From: JADJWR01 sp963847675
GTDB lineage: Bacteria; Pseudomonadota; Gammaproteobacteria; Burkholderiales; Burkholderiaceae_F
Reading direction: 5' to 3'
Length of the DNA: 64,000 bases
NCBI GenBank assembly: GCA_963847675.1
Contig: CAWKAP010000008.1
Location: 62,001-126,000 of the forward strand
Part shown: positions 27,280-36,890 of the stretch, piece after piece
Layout: the number at the start of each line of letters is the position of its first letter
Numbering within the stretch: the first letter of the stretch is position 1
The notes under the pieces: model-generated
What the model was told of the DNA's origin: nothing
Database searches by the model: none
Seen by the model: only the letters and a program-made list of their open reading frames with translations
Translations under genes and position numbers: made by a program

Positions 27280-27296
27280 TGCTGCACGCGGCAGCA
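27280..27296 (-). promoter_or_regulatory. hairpin between the trp leader peptide and trpE (possible attenuator)
   Basis: A 6-bp stem TGCTGC/GCAGCA with a 5-nt loop lies between the leader-peptide stop and trpE. A competing GCTG-cgc-CAGC stem overlaps the end of the leader ORF (27311-27321). The two share complementary GCTG/CAGC sequence and could be mutually exclusive. No U-run of four or more follows, so it is a weak candidate for an intrinsic terminator. Confidence 0.35.
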
Positions 27297-27307
27297 CGGC
27301 GGCAGAT

Positions 27308-27397
27308 CTAGCTGCGCCAGCACCAGACCCCCCGGGCCTGCCAGCCATGCGGCTTGCAGTTGGCCCGGTTGGGCATCGATACGTTGCGGTGACTCAT
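27308..27397 (-). CDS. trpL: trp operon leader peptide (TrpL-like)
   Basis: This 29-codon reading frame has three Trp codons in its last 11 codons (GWQARGVWCWRS then TAG). It ends 90 bp before trpE. Its ATG overlaps the gph stop as ATGA, so translation could be coupled to gph. A second ATG at codon 8 is an alternative start. Clustered Trp codons just upstream of trpE are the hallmark of ribosome-stalling attenuation. Neighbouring inverted repeats exist but the terminator is not clear. The call rests on codon content and position, not on homology. Confidence 0.6.
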   Translation of the reverse strand: MSHRNVSMPNRANCKPHGWQARGVWCWRS

Positions 27398-28116
27398 TGG
27401 GTCGTGGCGTTTTGCGCCCGCGCCGGGTGCCGCTGCAGGATCCAGTGCACCGCCTCGGCGAGCGTGGCGAATATAGCATCGAGACCCGGCGCGCCCGCGA
27501 GGCTGGCGACGCCCTCGCCCTCGTTGTAGCCGGTCTCGACCAGCACGCAGCCGCAGCCTGCGGCACGCGCCGCCTGCGCGTCGTTGACCGAGTCGCCGAT
27601 CAGCATGGCCTCGGCGGGCCGCAGTTGCAGGCGCCGGCACGCTTCCAGCAGCAGCGCCGGATGCGGCTTCTTTTCAGCGACCTCGTCGCCCGCGACCACC
27701 GCGTCGAACAGCGGCGCCAGGCCCATCTTGTCGAGCAGCGGCACCGTGAATTCGCGCGGCTTGTTGGTCACGCAGGCCAGCTTGAGGCCGCTGCTGCGCA
27801 GCTGCCCGAGCGCCTGCGGCACGCCCTCGAAAACGACCGCCTGCAGGCCGTTTTCGGTCGTGTAGTGGGCATAGAAGGACGCCCGGCCGCGCTCGAAATC
27901 GTCCGCAGCCGCGCGGCCATTCAGGTCGTCGGTCAGCGCACGATGCACCAGCACCTCGGCGCCTTTGCCGACGAAGGCGGACACGCGCTGCAGCGGCAGC
28001 GGCGGCAGGCCGAAGTCCGCCCGCATCCGGTTGGCGGCGGCGGCGAGATCCGGCGCGGTGTCCATCAGGGTGCCGTCGAGGTCGACCAGCACGCCGCGCA
28101 GATCCCCTTGTTTCAT
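27394..28116 (-). CDS. gph: phosphoglycolate phosphatase
   Basis: The 240-aa HAD-superfamily phosphatase has motif I VLVDLDGTLMDTAPDL, motif II VTNKP, a Lys in EKKPHP and motif IV GDSVNDAQAARAAG. It dephosphorylates 2-phosphoglycolate. It overlaps rpe by ATGA and precedes trpE, the common betaproteobacterial rpe-gph-trpE order. Confidence 0.95.
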   Translation of the reverse strand: MKQGDLRGVLVDLDGTLMDTAPDLAAAANRMRADFGLPPLPLQRVSAFVGKGAEVLVHRALTDDLNGRAAADDFERGRASFYAHYTTENGLQAVVFEGVPQALGQLRSSGLKLACVTNKPREFTVPLLDKMGLAPLFDAVVAGDEVAEKKPHPALLLEACRRLQLRPAEAMLIGDSVNDAQAARAAGCGCVLVETGYNEGEGVASLAGAPGLDAIFATLAEAVHWILQRHPARAQNATTQ

Positions 28117-28844
28117 GCGCTGGTGTAGACCCTGCCTTGCGCGGTGGCCCTTGCATGCGCGCGCTCCGTCTGTGCGGCAGCCACGGCCTGCTTCATCGCC
28201 GCGATCGTCGCCTTGTAGTCCTTCGCGCTGAAGATCGCGCTGCCGGCGACGAAAGTATCGGCGCCGGCTGCCGCGATCGCGCCGATGTTGTCGACCTTGA
28301 CGCCGCCGTCGACCTCGAGGAGGACGCGGCGACCGCTCGCCTGCTCGTAGGCATCCAGCCGCGCGCGTGCGGCGGCCAGCTTGTTCAGCGCTTCGGCGAT
28401 GAACGACTGGCCGCCGAAGCCCGGGTTGACGCTCATCAGCAGCACGATGTCGAGCTTGTCGAGGACGTGGTCCATCCATTCCAGCGGCGTGGCCGGATTG
28501 AACACCAGCCCGGCCTGGCAGCCGGATTCGCGGATCAGCCCGAGCGTGCGGTCGATATGGCGCGACGCTTCGGGGTGGAACGTGATGACGTTGGCACCGG
28601 CCTTGGCGAACATCGGCACCAGCGCATCGACCGGCTCGACCATCAGGTGCACGTCGATCGGGACCTCGACGTGAGGCCGGATTGCCTCGCACACCAGCGG
28701 GCCGATGGTCAGGTTGGGGACGTAATGGTTGTCCATGACGTCGAAGTGGATCCAGTCGGCGCCTGCAGCGACGACGTTGCGCACCTCCTCGCCCAAACGC
28801 GCGAAGTCGGCGGACAGGATGCTGGGGGCGATGCGACAATCCAC
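28113..28844 (-). CDS. rpe: ribulose-phosphate 3-epimerase
   Basis: The 243-aa TIM-barrel enzyme interconverts ribulose-5-P and xylulose-5-P. The motifs IAPSILSADFARLGEEV, WIHFDVMDNHYVPNLTIGP, IDVHLMVEP, LMSVNPGFGGQSFI and LLEVDGGVKVDN hold the catalytic Asp and metal His residues. I prefer the GTG at 28844, 7 nt after GGGAG. An ATG at 28871 would add nine residues that are not family-like. It is divergent from apaG with 50 bp between starts. Confidence 0.96.
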   Translation of the reverse strand: MDCRIAPSILSADFARLGEEVRNVVAAGADWIHFDVMDNHYVPNLTIGPLVCEAIRPHVEVPIDVHLMVEPVDALVPMFAKAGANVITFHPEASRHIDRTLGLIRESGCQAGLVFNPATPLEWMDHVLDKLDIVLLMSVNPGFGGQSFIAEALNKLAAARARLDAYEQASGRRVLLEVDGGVKVDNIGAIAAAGADTFVAGSAIFSAKDYKATIAAMKQAVAAAQTERAHARATAQGRVYTSA

Positions 28845-28894
28845 GGCGAACTCCCTGTGTGACCCGCCCATTGTACGAAGGCTCCCCTAACCCG

Positions 28895-29269
28895 ATGGCC
28901 CGCTACCAGCTCAGCGTCCAGGTGCAGCCGCGCTACCTCGAGGAGCAGTCCGAACCCGAGGAGCGCCGCTATCTGTTCGCGTACACGGTGACGATCCGCA
29001 ACACCGGCGAGGTGACCGCGCAGCTGGTGTCACGCCACTGGATCATCACCGACGCCGACGGCCAGATCGACGAGGTGCGTGGCCCGGGCGTGGTCGGCGA
29101 GCAGCCGGTGCTGCGCCCCGGGCAGGCGTTCCAGTACACCAGCGGCTGCCCGCTGTCGACACCGGTCGGCTCGATGCACGGCAGCTACCAGTGCATCGCC
29201 GAGGACGGCACCGCCTTCGAGGCGCCGATCCCGGAGTTCGTGCTGTCGGTGCCGCGAACGCTGCATTGA
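28895..29269 (+). CDS. apaG: ApaG protein (DUF525)
   Basis: The 124-aa Ig-like ApaG domain has VQPRYLEEQS, RYLFAYTVTIRN, QLVSRHWIITDADG, VRGPGVVGEQPVLRPG and YTSGCPLSTPVGSMHGSYQ. The function is not well defined; it has been linked to Co2+ resistance and is found in F-box and polymerase partners in eukaryotes. ATG 28895 gives the typical MARYQLSV start. Confidence 0.96.
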   Translation: MARYQLSVQVQPRYLEEQSEPEERRYLFAYTVTIRNTGEVTAQLVSRHWIITDADGQIDEVRGPGVVGEQPVLRPGQAFQYTSGCPLSTPVGSMHGSYQCIAEDGTAFEAPIPEFVLSVPRTLH

Positions 29270-29272
29270 AGC

Positions 29273-29374
29273 TCACTTGTCGGGCGGCTTGCGCTGGCCG
29301 TGAAACATCGTCCACCAGACGATGAACACCAGCAGACCCAACGCAACGAGCGCCTCGAGGATGATCAGCCACAC
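29273..29374 (-). CDS. 33-aa single-span membrane protein
   Basis: This tiny gene has an excellent ribosome site (AAGGAGG, 6 nt spacer) before a GTG start at 29374. The product starts WLIILEALVALGLLVFIVWW, one membrane helix with an acidic residue near its start, and ends in a basic tail (FHGQRKPPDK). I recall similar short helices in betaproteobacterial genomes but cannot verify that here. It converges on apaG with 3 bp between stops. Its 5' end overlaps the proposed mltA start on the other strand by 14 bp. Function unknown. Confidence 0.65.
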   Translation of the reverse strand: MWLIILEALVALGLLVFIVWWTMFHGQRKPPDK

Positions 29375-30695
29375 CGCCGGCCTCCTTTTCTTTCGACCCT
29401 GGCATTGTAGGAAGCCGCGACCGGCGAGGCGGCTCGCGCTGGTCGCCGCAACGCTTCTCTTCGCAGCCTGCGAAACGGTGCCGCCGCCCGCGCCGGCCCC
29501 TGCTCCGGCACCCGCGCCTGCGCCTGCGCCGGCGGTCAAGACGCTGACCGAGGCCCGTTACGAGCGGGCGTCCGCCGATGTGCTGTCGCAGATCGGCGAT
29601 GCCGATCTCGCCGGCGCCTGGCCGGCACTGCTGGCCTCGTGCCGCACCCTGGAGCGCAGCAAGACGCGCCGCGAGGTATGGACCGCGCCGTGCCGGCAGG
29701 CCGCCGCGGTCCCGGCGAGCGACGCCGCGGCGCGGCGCGCACTGCTGGCGCAGCAGTTCGACGCGTATCGCGTAGTGAGCGTCACCCTCGAAGACGGCAG
29801 CGCCGAGCCTCGCCTGCTCGCCAGCGAGGCCCGCGGCCGAATTACCGGCTACTACGAACCCCTGTTGAACGGCAGCCGTACCCGCGCCGCGCCGTTCGTC
29901 GTGCCGCTGCACCGCCCGCCGGCCGATCTGCTGGCGATCGATCTCTCGTCGCTGCACCCCGAACTTTCGAACCTGAGGCTGCGCGGCCGACTGCAGCAAT
30001 CGGAAAAGGGCACGCGGGTCGTGCCCTACTGGTCGCGCGCCGAACTGACCGAGGAGCGCCTGCGCGGCGCCGAATTGCTGTGGGTCGACGACACGATCGA
30101 GGCGTTCTTCCTGCAGATCCAGGGCTCCGGCCGGGTGCGATTACCGGATGGGTCGATGGTCCGGGTCGGCTACGCGGACACCAACGGGCATCCGTATCGG
30201 TCGATCGGCCGCCTGCTCGTCGATCGCGGCGAACTGTCGCTGGATCAGGCTTCGATGCAGGGGATCATGGCGTGGGCGCGCGCGAACCCGCGGCGCGTCG
30301 CCGATCTGCTGAAGGAGAACCCGAGCTACGTCTTCTTCCGCGAATTGCCGGTCGGCGACCCGACCGCGGGGCCGGTCGGCGCCCTGGGCGTGCCGCTGAC
30401 CCCGGGCTATTCCGTCGCCGTCGATCCGCGCTTCATTCCACTCGGTGCGCCGGTGCTGATCACCAGCGAGCATCCGAACACGGGCGCACCGCTGCGGCGG
30501 ATGGTGCTGGCCCAGGACACCGGCGGCGCGATCCGCGGTCCGCTGCGTTTCGACCTGTTCTGGGGGTTCGGCGCCGAGGCGGGTGCCGTGGCCGGCCGGC
30601 AGCGGCACGACGTGCGGGCCTGGCTGCTCGTGCCGCGCGGCGTTCGGCCGGAAGCGCTGCTGGCGAGCAACGAAGGGGCGCGCCGCGATCGCTGA
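29361..30695 (+). CDS. mltA: membrane-bound lytic murein transglycosylase A
   Basis: This lipoprotein is about 444 aa. A basic N-region (RKPRPARRLALVAATLLFAAC) holds the lipobox. An alternating Pro-Ala linker (about residues 40-58) precedes the MltA double-psi barrel. Landmarks are ITGYYEP, WVDDTIEAFFLQIQGSGRV, GYADTNGHPYRSIGRLL and VLAQDTGGAIRGPLRFDLFWGFG, which carries the 3D-domain catalytic Asp. It cleaves glycan strands to 1,6-anhydro products. The start at 29361 follows GAGG but leaves a long pre-signal segment. No in-frame start lies nearer the signal helix, so the N-terminus is uncertain. Confidence 0.92.
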   Translation: MISHTAGLLFFRPWHCRKPRPARRLALVAATLLFAACETVPPPAPAPAPAPAPAPAPAVKTLTEARYERASADVLSQIGDADLAGAWPALLASCRTLERSKTRREVWTAPCRQAAAVPASDAAARRALLAQQFDAYRVVSVTLEDGSAEPRLLASEARGRITGYYEPLLNGSRTRAAPFVVPLHRPPADLLAIDLSSLHPELSNLRLRGRLQQSEKGTRVVPYWSRAELTEERLRGAELLWVDDTIEAFFLQIQGSGRVRLPDGSMVRVGYADTNGHPYRSIGRLLVDRGELSLDQASMQGIMAWARANPRRVADLLKENPSYVFFRELPVGDPTAGPVGALGVPLTPGYSVAVDPRFIPLGAPVLITSEHPNTGAPLRRMVLAQDTGGAIRGPLRFDLFWGFGAEAGAVAGRQRHDVRAWLLVPRGVRPEALLASNEGARRDR

Positions 30696-30755
30696 CGCTT
30701 CGATGGCTGCCGCGGCATCGCGACAGCCCGGAGCAGCGCAGCGCTGGCGGCCGGT

Positions 30756-31499
30756 TTAGCGCCCCTGCTTGCCGGCGATTTCCTTGAAAGTCGCTTCGAC
30801 GCGCTCCAGCGGCACGGCCCCGGGCATCCGCCTGCCGTCGCTGAACACCAGCGTCGGTGTGCCGCTGACGTCGAGCTTCCGCCCCAGTTCGAGCGTCTGC
30901 TGCAGCGGATGCTTGCAGTCGGCCGCCGGCTCCGGAGGCGCCTTGCCTTTGCCCATCATGTCGTCCCAGGCCTTGGCGCGATCCTTGGCGCACCAGATCC
31001 CGCGCGATTTTTCGAACGAGTCCTGCGACAGGATCGGATAAAGGAACGTATAGATCGTCACGTTCTTCAGCCCGGCGATGTCGCGGTACAGCTTCTTGCA
31101 GAACCCGCAGTTCGGATCCTCGAACGTGACCAGCGTGCGCGAACCGTCGCCACGCACGATCTTGACCGCCTGCTCGAGCGGCAGCGACTTGAAGTCGACG
31201 CGCAGCAGTTCTTCGCGCTTCTTCGCGGTCAGGTCTTCGCGCGTCTTGGCATCGATCACCCGGGCGTTGACGACGACGTAGTTGACCTCCTGGTCGACGT
31301 AGAAGATCTCGGTGCCGATCACGACCTCCCACAGGCCGAACGGCATGCGAGTAACCGAGTCGGGCTTGGCGTTGAACCGTTGTTCGACCCGGGCGCGGAT
31401 GGCGTCTTCGACAGGGCCGCGCGGCGGCGTCGGCGTCTGTGCGGCAGCCATGGTGCAGAAAGCCGCCAGGACGGCGGCAAGGAACCAGTTCTTGACCAA
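30756..31499 (-). CDS. dsbC: thiol:disulfide isomerase DsbC
   Basis: The 247-aa periplasmic protein has a signal peptide (NWFLAAVLAAFCTMAAA), a DsbC dimerisation domain (about 25-90) and a thioredoxin fold with active site DPNCGFCKKLY. The cis-Pro loop is VSGTPTLVFSDGR. It isomerises wrong disulfides in exported proteins and is kept reduced by DsbD. It lies 27 bp after the ubiH-like gene. The Cys-rich RCC1 protein downstream could be a client, but that is speculation. Confidence 0.95.
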   Translation of the reverse strand: MVKNWFLAAVLAAFCTMAAAQTPTPPRGPVEDAIRARVEQRFNAKPDSVTRMPFGLWEVVIGTEIFYVDQEVNYVVVNARVIDAKTREDLTAKKREELLRVDFKSLPLEQAVKIVRGDGSRTLVTFEDPNCGFCKKLYRDIAGLKNVTIYTFLYPILSQDSFEKSRGIWCAKDRAKAWDDMMGKGKAPPEPAADCKHPLQQTLELGRKLDVSGTPTLVFSDGRRMPGAVPLERVEATFKEIAGKQGR

Positions 31500-31526
31500 G
31501 TTCTTCTTCCTTTCTCGATCGCGGCC

Positions 31527-32738
31527 TCAGCCGCGGGACATCGGTGTCGCCGCCCGCATCTGCGGCCCGGCCGCATGACGGATCAGCGCGTTCTTCAGGG
31601 GCGGCAGCGCGTTGACCGCCGCCAGCCCCAGATTACGAACTTCACGGCTGAGCGCGTCGTCGCGGGCGAAGAGTCGTGCCAGCGCATGCGTGGTCAGCCG
31701 CATCAGGCCCACCGGTTCCGCGCGGGAACGCTCGTAACGGCGCAGCAACACGGCATCACCAGGCCCGCGCCAGGTCTCGCGAGACCCGAGCAAGCGCAGC
31801 ATCTCGGACACGTCGGCGAGCCCCAAGTTCAATCCCTGGCCGGCCAGCGGGTGGACCACGTGCGCCGCGTCACCGATCAGCGCCAGCCGCGCACCGATCA
31901 GCCGGTCGACCGTCACCCGCCGTAACGGAAACGACTGCGCCGGTCCGGCCGGCTCGAGCGCCCCCAGGTAGGGCCCTGCGCGCCCGGCGAGGCGCAACGG
32001 GAGCTTCGCGCCGTCCTCGACGAGAGCCTCGGCCAGCAGCCGCGGCGCCGACCAGACCAGCGAGACGTGATTGCCGGGCAGCGGCAGCAGCGCGATCACG
32101 CCCTCCGCCGGGTCGAACCACTGGTACGCGACGCCGTGGTGCGGCCGTTCGGACGCGAAGTTGGCCACCACGGCGGTCTGCTCATAAGACAATTCCTGCG
32201 CGTTGATGCCGGCCGCCGCCCGCACCGCCGATCGCGCACCGTCGGCCGCAACGACGAGCCGCGCCTCGATCGCGCGGCCATCGGCCAGCAGCAGCCGCGC
32301 CACTTCGTCCTGTCCCTGCATTGCGTCGAAGGCGGCCTCGACGCGATCGAGGCCCGAGGCGAAGCCCGCCGCCGTGCCCAGCGCACGCAGCAGTTCGGAC
32401 TCCTCGACGATCGTCGCCAGCCGCGGCAGCGATGCCTGGTAGGCGTCGAAGCTCAGTTCGTGGCCGGCATCGCCGAACACGCGCATCTTCGCCACTTCCT
32501 GCACGCGCGCCGCGTCGACCGCCGGCCATACCTTCAACTGCTCGAGCAGCGCTACCGACGCCGGCGCGATCGCGTAGATGCGCGCGTCGAACGGCGCAAC
32601 GGGATCGGGCCGATGCACCGTCGCCCGCGGCCCGATGAGCGCCGTGCGCAGGCCGAGCTGCGCCGCGCCGACCGCGGTGGCGAGTCCGGCGACGCCGGCG
32701 CCGACGACGGCGATGTCGAAAGTCGAGGAATGCTGCAC
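31527..32738 (-). CDS. UbiH/UbiF/VisC-family FAD monooxygenase
   Basis: The ~403-aa flavoprotein hydroxylase of the ubiquinone family has an N-terminal FDIAVVGAGVAGLATA dinucleotide fold, a VVAADGARSAVR (DG) motif, and a C-terminal IGDAAHVVHPLAGQGLNLGLADV (GD motif). It probably hydroxylates the ubiquinone ring; which position cannot be told by eye. A GTG at 32738 gives the family-like N-terminus. Another GTG at 32762 adds eight residues. It precedes dsbC on the same strand. Confidence 0.9.
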   Translation of the reverse strand: MQHSSTFDIAVVGAGVAGLATAVGAAQLGLRTALIGPRATVHRPDPVAPFDARIYAIAPASVALLEQLKVWPAVDAARVQEVAKMRVFGDAGHELSFDAYQASLPRLATIVEESELLRALGTAAGFASGLDRVEAAFDAMQGQDEVARLLLADGRAIEARLVVAADGARSAVRAAAGINAQELSYEQTAVVANFASERPHHGVAYQWFDPAEGVIALLPLPGNHVSLVWSAPRLLAEALVEDGAKLPLRLAGRAGPYLGALEPAGPAQSFPLRRVTVDRLIGARLALIGDAAHVVHPLAGQGLNLGLADVSEMLRLLGSRETWRGPGDAVLLRRYERSRAEPVGLMRLTTHALARLFARDDALSREVRNLGLAAVNALPPLKNALIRHAAGPQMRAATPMSRG

Positions 32739-32822
32739 GGCCGCGATTATCGCAGCGGGCACTGCGCGGCGGCCCGCCCGCTCAGCCGAACCCTAACGGC
32801 CGACTGGTGAAGCGGGCTCCGC

Positions 32823-32828
32823 TATACT
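32823..32828 (+). promoter_or_regulatory. possible -10 element for tRNA-Phe
   Basis: TATACT lies 46 bp upstream of the tRNA-Phe 5' end. The -35 region at 17-nt spacing is poor (CCGACT). Only the -10 is suggestive. Confidence 0.3.
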
Positions 32829-32873
32829 TCGCGCCCTCCGAAGGGGTTCCCGTTCGAGGGGCCCATCCGACAC

Positions 32874-32949
<76 letters not shown>

Positions 32950-33145
32950 CTCTCTTGTTTGTTCCTCGGTATGCGGCCGCTAACAGCCGTGGTTGGATTG
33001 CCGTTCGTGTAAGCGAGGCGTAAGCAGATTCGGCAAATGCGATGAGGTAGCAACATTGCTCTCGCTCCATCGCTGGCATACCACCAAAAGGCGCTGTCAT
33101 AGCGCATCGCGCCAAGCGAAGCGGACAACAGCAGGCCGCGGCCCG

Positions 33146-34309
33146 TCACGGCAGGCACCCTGCCGCGATGATCTGCTGGACGCGGCCCTGGAACTCCGAT
33201 CCCTGCACGAACTGCTGGCGCACCTGTTCGCGGGTCAGCGCCCCGCTGTTCAGCACCCCGATCCAGAACTGCACCCCGGGGCCATCGCCGCCGCGGCGCA
33301 GGATCGCGTTGTACAGGTCGCCCACGTACTGGCTGTTGCTCCGGTTGCGGCTCGCATACTCCGGCCCGGTAGCAAAGCCGCTGGAGATCGCCTCGGCCTC
33401 CGCCGTGACCGCCGCCGCCCCCGTGCACTGTGCCTTCCTGAACTGCTGCACCCAGAAGGCGAAGCCCGCGATCGTCCGGCAGGCGCGACAGCAGTCCGCG
33501 GTAGAAGTCCATCACCGCAGTTCAGCTCCGGCCGCACCGTCGAGTCGCCGAAGATGCTGGCGGTGAAGGCGCGGAACTCGTCGGAGAACATGAACGCCAC
33601 CAGCACCACCTCGCGCGTGAGGCCCTGGGCGATCTGCGCCAGCCAGAAGTCCCGTCCGCTCGGTTCCGGCTCGCGGTTCAGGAAGGTGCGATACAGGTCG
33701 TCGACGAAGTCCGAGTCGCTCTGCCGAAGCCGAAGTACTCGGTGCTGTTGAAGAAGCCCATCGCCATGGCGTGCCAGGCCTTGTTGATCATCCGATACGC
33801 GACGCAGCGCGTCCTGCCGCTCCGACCTCGGTGATCGCGCCACTGTTGACCAGATCCTGCGCGTCGCATCGGGATCTCCGCAGGCCCAGACGAATCGGCG
33901 CCGAAGTCGAGCGCGACATGCCTCCGTTGAGCAACCCGAGCCGGAGACCGCGGCACCGCGGGATTGCCGCCGATGTTCAGGTACAAGGCGTCGACGTACG
34001 CCCGTTGCTCAACGCGCCGTAGATGGAGTGAAGCCGGGATTGGCAAAGCCGGCGGCCATAGAGCGCATCAGGGCCAGATCGCTCAGGCCCGAGTTCTGGG
34101 CGACCCACTTCCAGAAGTTCAGGCCGTCAAAGTCGGCGGCACGCTCAAAGAAGCCAACGTACAAGGCGCCGATCTTCTGCGTCGTGCTGGGTGTGCTGTT
34201 GAAGGTCGCGGTGACGCTTCGCGCCTGGTTCATGCTGACGACGCAGGTGCCAGTTCCTGTGCAGGATCCCGACCATCCGGTGAAGGTGAGTCGACCGCGG
34301 GTGTGGCGG
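33146..34309 (-). pseudogene. C-terminal DUF4214 region of the giant subtilase, broken by indels
   Basis: This stretch encodes consecutive pieces of DUF4214 domain in shifting minus-strand frames. One piece has QKIGALYVGFFERAADFDGL. Next come YVDALYLNIGG, VDDLYRTFLNREPEPSGRDFW and EFRAF. The last piece is VGDLYNAILRRGGDGPGVQFW to the stop at 33146. At least three or four single-base changes would be needed to join them. DUF4214 occurs at the ends of large exported bacterial proteins; its role is unclear. It is read as the end of the gene that starts at 42527, because sequence similarity and order are continuous across the broken frames. Confidence 0.7.
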
Positions 34310-36094
34310 TCAGTGTGACGCTCGTGCCAAGCCGAAATTGGCGCTACAAGTGTTGCCGCAATCAATTCCGGCGGGGCTACTGACGAGAGTGCCCGAGCCT
34401 CCGCCCGCTGATGTAACGGCAAGAGTGAACAAAGGCTCGGCTACGGTCGTGCTGCTGAAGGTGCCCGCCACGCCACCGATGGTCAACGTGGTGGTGACCG
34501 TGGTACTCGGGTTGGCCGCAGCCGTGTGCCGCACGCACACCGACTGACCTGGACTGATGAGCCCGGCGCTCGCGGTGAAACTTCCTGTGCAGCCGACCGA
34601 GTATTGGCCTTCGGCCACGCTGATGCCGGCCACCCCGTCGTAACCGTTCGGTGTGATCGTGTTGGACGTGACCGTCCCGCCCAGCGCCACGCCCGTCTGC
34701 TCCATGAAGCCGAACACATCGGGCACGGCATCGACGAAGCCCGGCACGTCCACCGGCGTCCATCGATCCGTCGTGCTGTTGTCCCCCAGCTGGCCGTACG
34801 TGTTACGCCCCCAGCACCTGACCGAACCGCCACTGATCAGCGCGCAGCTGTGACGGCTGCCCGCGCCAATCGCGTCCACTCCGCTGGCCAACCCGACCAC
34901 ATCCACTGGACTCGACCGGTCCGTCGTGCTGTTATCACCCAACTGGCCCCGATCGTTGGCTCCCCAGCACTTCACCACGCCGGCACCCGTCAGCGCGCAG
35001 GTGTGCTGCGTGCCCGTCGCGATCGCCACCACGCCGCTGCCCAGCCCCATGACGTCCACCGGCGTCCAGCGATCGGTCGTGCTGCCATCACCAAGCCGGC
35101 CGTCGCCATTGCTTCCCCAGCACTTCACGCCGCCTGTAGCGGTCAAGGCGCAGGTGTGCGCCTGCCCGGCAGCTATCGCAGTCACTCCACTCGTCAGCCC
35201 CGCCACGTCCACCGGGTTCGATCGAGTCGAAGTGCTGCCGTCGCCGAGTTGGCCGTAGGAGTTCAGACCCCAGCATTTCACGCCGCCGCCGGTCAGCGCG
35301 CAGGTGTGATAGCCGCCTGCCGCAATCGCGCTCACCCCGCCGCCGAGCCCGGTCACATCGCCCGCCGTCCAGCGGTCCGTGAAGCCACTGTCGCCAAGCT
35401 GACCGTTTACGTTGCTGCCCCAGCACTTGACGCCACCGCCACTGGTCAAGGCGCAACTGTGATCGCGGCCCGGCGCAACCGCACTGACACCGCTGCCCAG
35501 GCCCTGTGCCTCAACAGGCGCCCACCGATCCGTCGTGCTGTTGTCACCGAGCTGGCCAAACTCGTTGCTGCCCCAGCACTTGACGCCGCCTCCGGCTGTC
35601 ACCGCACAGGTGTGGTAATAGCCGGCAACCGTCTGTGCCACGCCACTGGAAAGCCCCAGCACGTCGCCCGCAACCCATCGGTCCGCGGTAGTGCCATCGC
35701 CAAGCTGGCCATTCGCGTTGCGACCCCAGCACCGCGCACCACCCGCCTCAGTCAACGCGCACGTGTGATGCACTCCCCCCGTCAGCGCTGACGCGCTGCT
35801 GATCAGGCCCACTACGTTCACCGGAGTCCATCGATCGTCGACGCTGCCGTCGCCTAGCTGGCCAGTCGAGTTGCGGCCCCAGCACTTGATGGCACCACCG
35901 TTGGTCACCGCGCAGGTGTGGACAGGGCCCGCTGCAATGGCGGCCACGCCGCCGGCCAGCCCGATACGTCGACCGGGACTCGCATCGATCCGTGGTGCTG
36001 TCGTCTCCGAGCTGACCCCGGTCGTTCGCATCCCCAGCACTTCACCCCACCGCCGCCGGTCAGCGCGCAGGTGTGGATAGTCGCCCGCTGGCAA
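34310..36094 (-). pseudogene. open segment of the giant subtilase: RCC1-like repeats 28-35, anchor-like and B-repeat domains
   Basis: This frame stays open for about 560 codons. It holds eight further RCC1-like units (CAVTxGGAIKCWGRNxxGQLGDG...). A domain beginning PDVFGFMEQTGVALGGTVTS follows, matching the one at 37130-37510. The start of a TLAVTSAGGGSGTLVSSP B-repeat comes next. The open frame begins mid-repeat with no start codon context and ends by frameshift near 34330 in the B-repeat. It therefore is not an independent gene but the third part of the giant protein. The repeats match those upstream in length (about 51 residues) and cysteine spacing. Confidence 0.72.
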
Positions 36095-36890
36095 TCGCCG
36101 CCACCCGCTGCGTCAGGCCGCATCACGTCCACCGGGGTCGGCGATACTGCGTGCTGCCGTCGCCGAGCTGGCCGGTGCCGTTGTCACCCCAGCACTTGAC
36201 CCCGCCGCCGCTGGTCAGCGCGCAGGTGTGATCGGCGCCCGCCGCAATCGCCGCCACGCCGCTGGCCAGCCCGACCACGTCGACCGGGCGTCAGGCGATA
36301 CGTGGTGCTGTTGTCGCCGAGCTGGCCGGAGCCGTTGTAGCCCCAGCACTTGACCCCGCCGCCGCTGGTCAGCGCGCAGGTGTGATCGAGCCCGCCGCGA
36401 TCGCCGCCACGCCGCTGGCCAGCCCCACCACGTCCACCGGCGTCAGGCGATGCGTGGTGCTGCCGTCGCCGAGCTGGCCGTAGCACGTTGTAACCCCAGC
36501 ACTTGACCCCGCCGCCGCTGGTCAGCGCGCAGGTGTGATCGGAGCCTGCCGCGATCGCCGCCACGCCGCTGGCCGAGCCCCATCACGTCCACCGGCGTCC
36601 TGCGATCCGTGGTGCTGCCGTCGCCGAGCTGGCCGAACGCGTTGTCGCCCCAGCACTTGACCCCGCCGCCGCTGGTCAACGCGCAGGTGTGGTCGGCGCC
36701 CCGCGGCGATTGCCACTACGCCGCTGCCGAGGCCCACCACGTCAACCGCCGTCCAGTCGAACCGTGTTGGTGCCGTCGCCGAGCTGGCCGTAGCCTGTTC
36801 CAGCCCCAGCACTTGACCCCGCCGCCGCTGGTCAGCGCGCAGCTGTGATCCGAACCCGCCGTCAGTATCGCTGCTGCCGGAGTGAGCGGC
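34730..36890 (-). repeat. RCC1-like repeat block 3 (about 14 units)
   Basis: Tandem ~153-bp units encode HTCALTSGGGVKCWG...GQLGD..TTDR.TPVDVVGL.SGV.AI.AG. The distal half (36090-36960) contains about a dozen single-base indels that flip the frame. The proximal half (34730-36000) is clean. Confidence 0.85.

Noticed and set aside
29490..29540. Pro-Ala repeat as a phase-variable tract in mltA
   Set aside because: The DNA uses mixed codons and is not a perfect short tandem repeat. Such linkers are common in lipoproteins.
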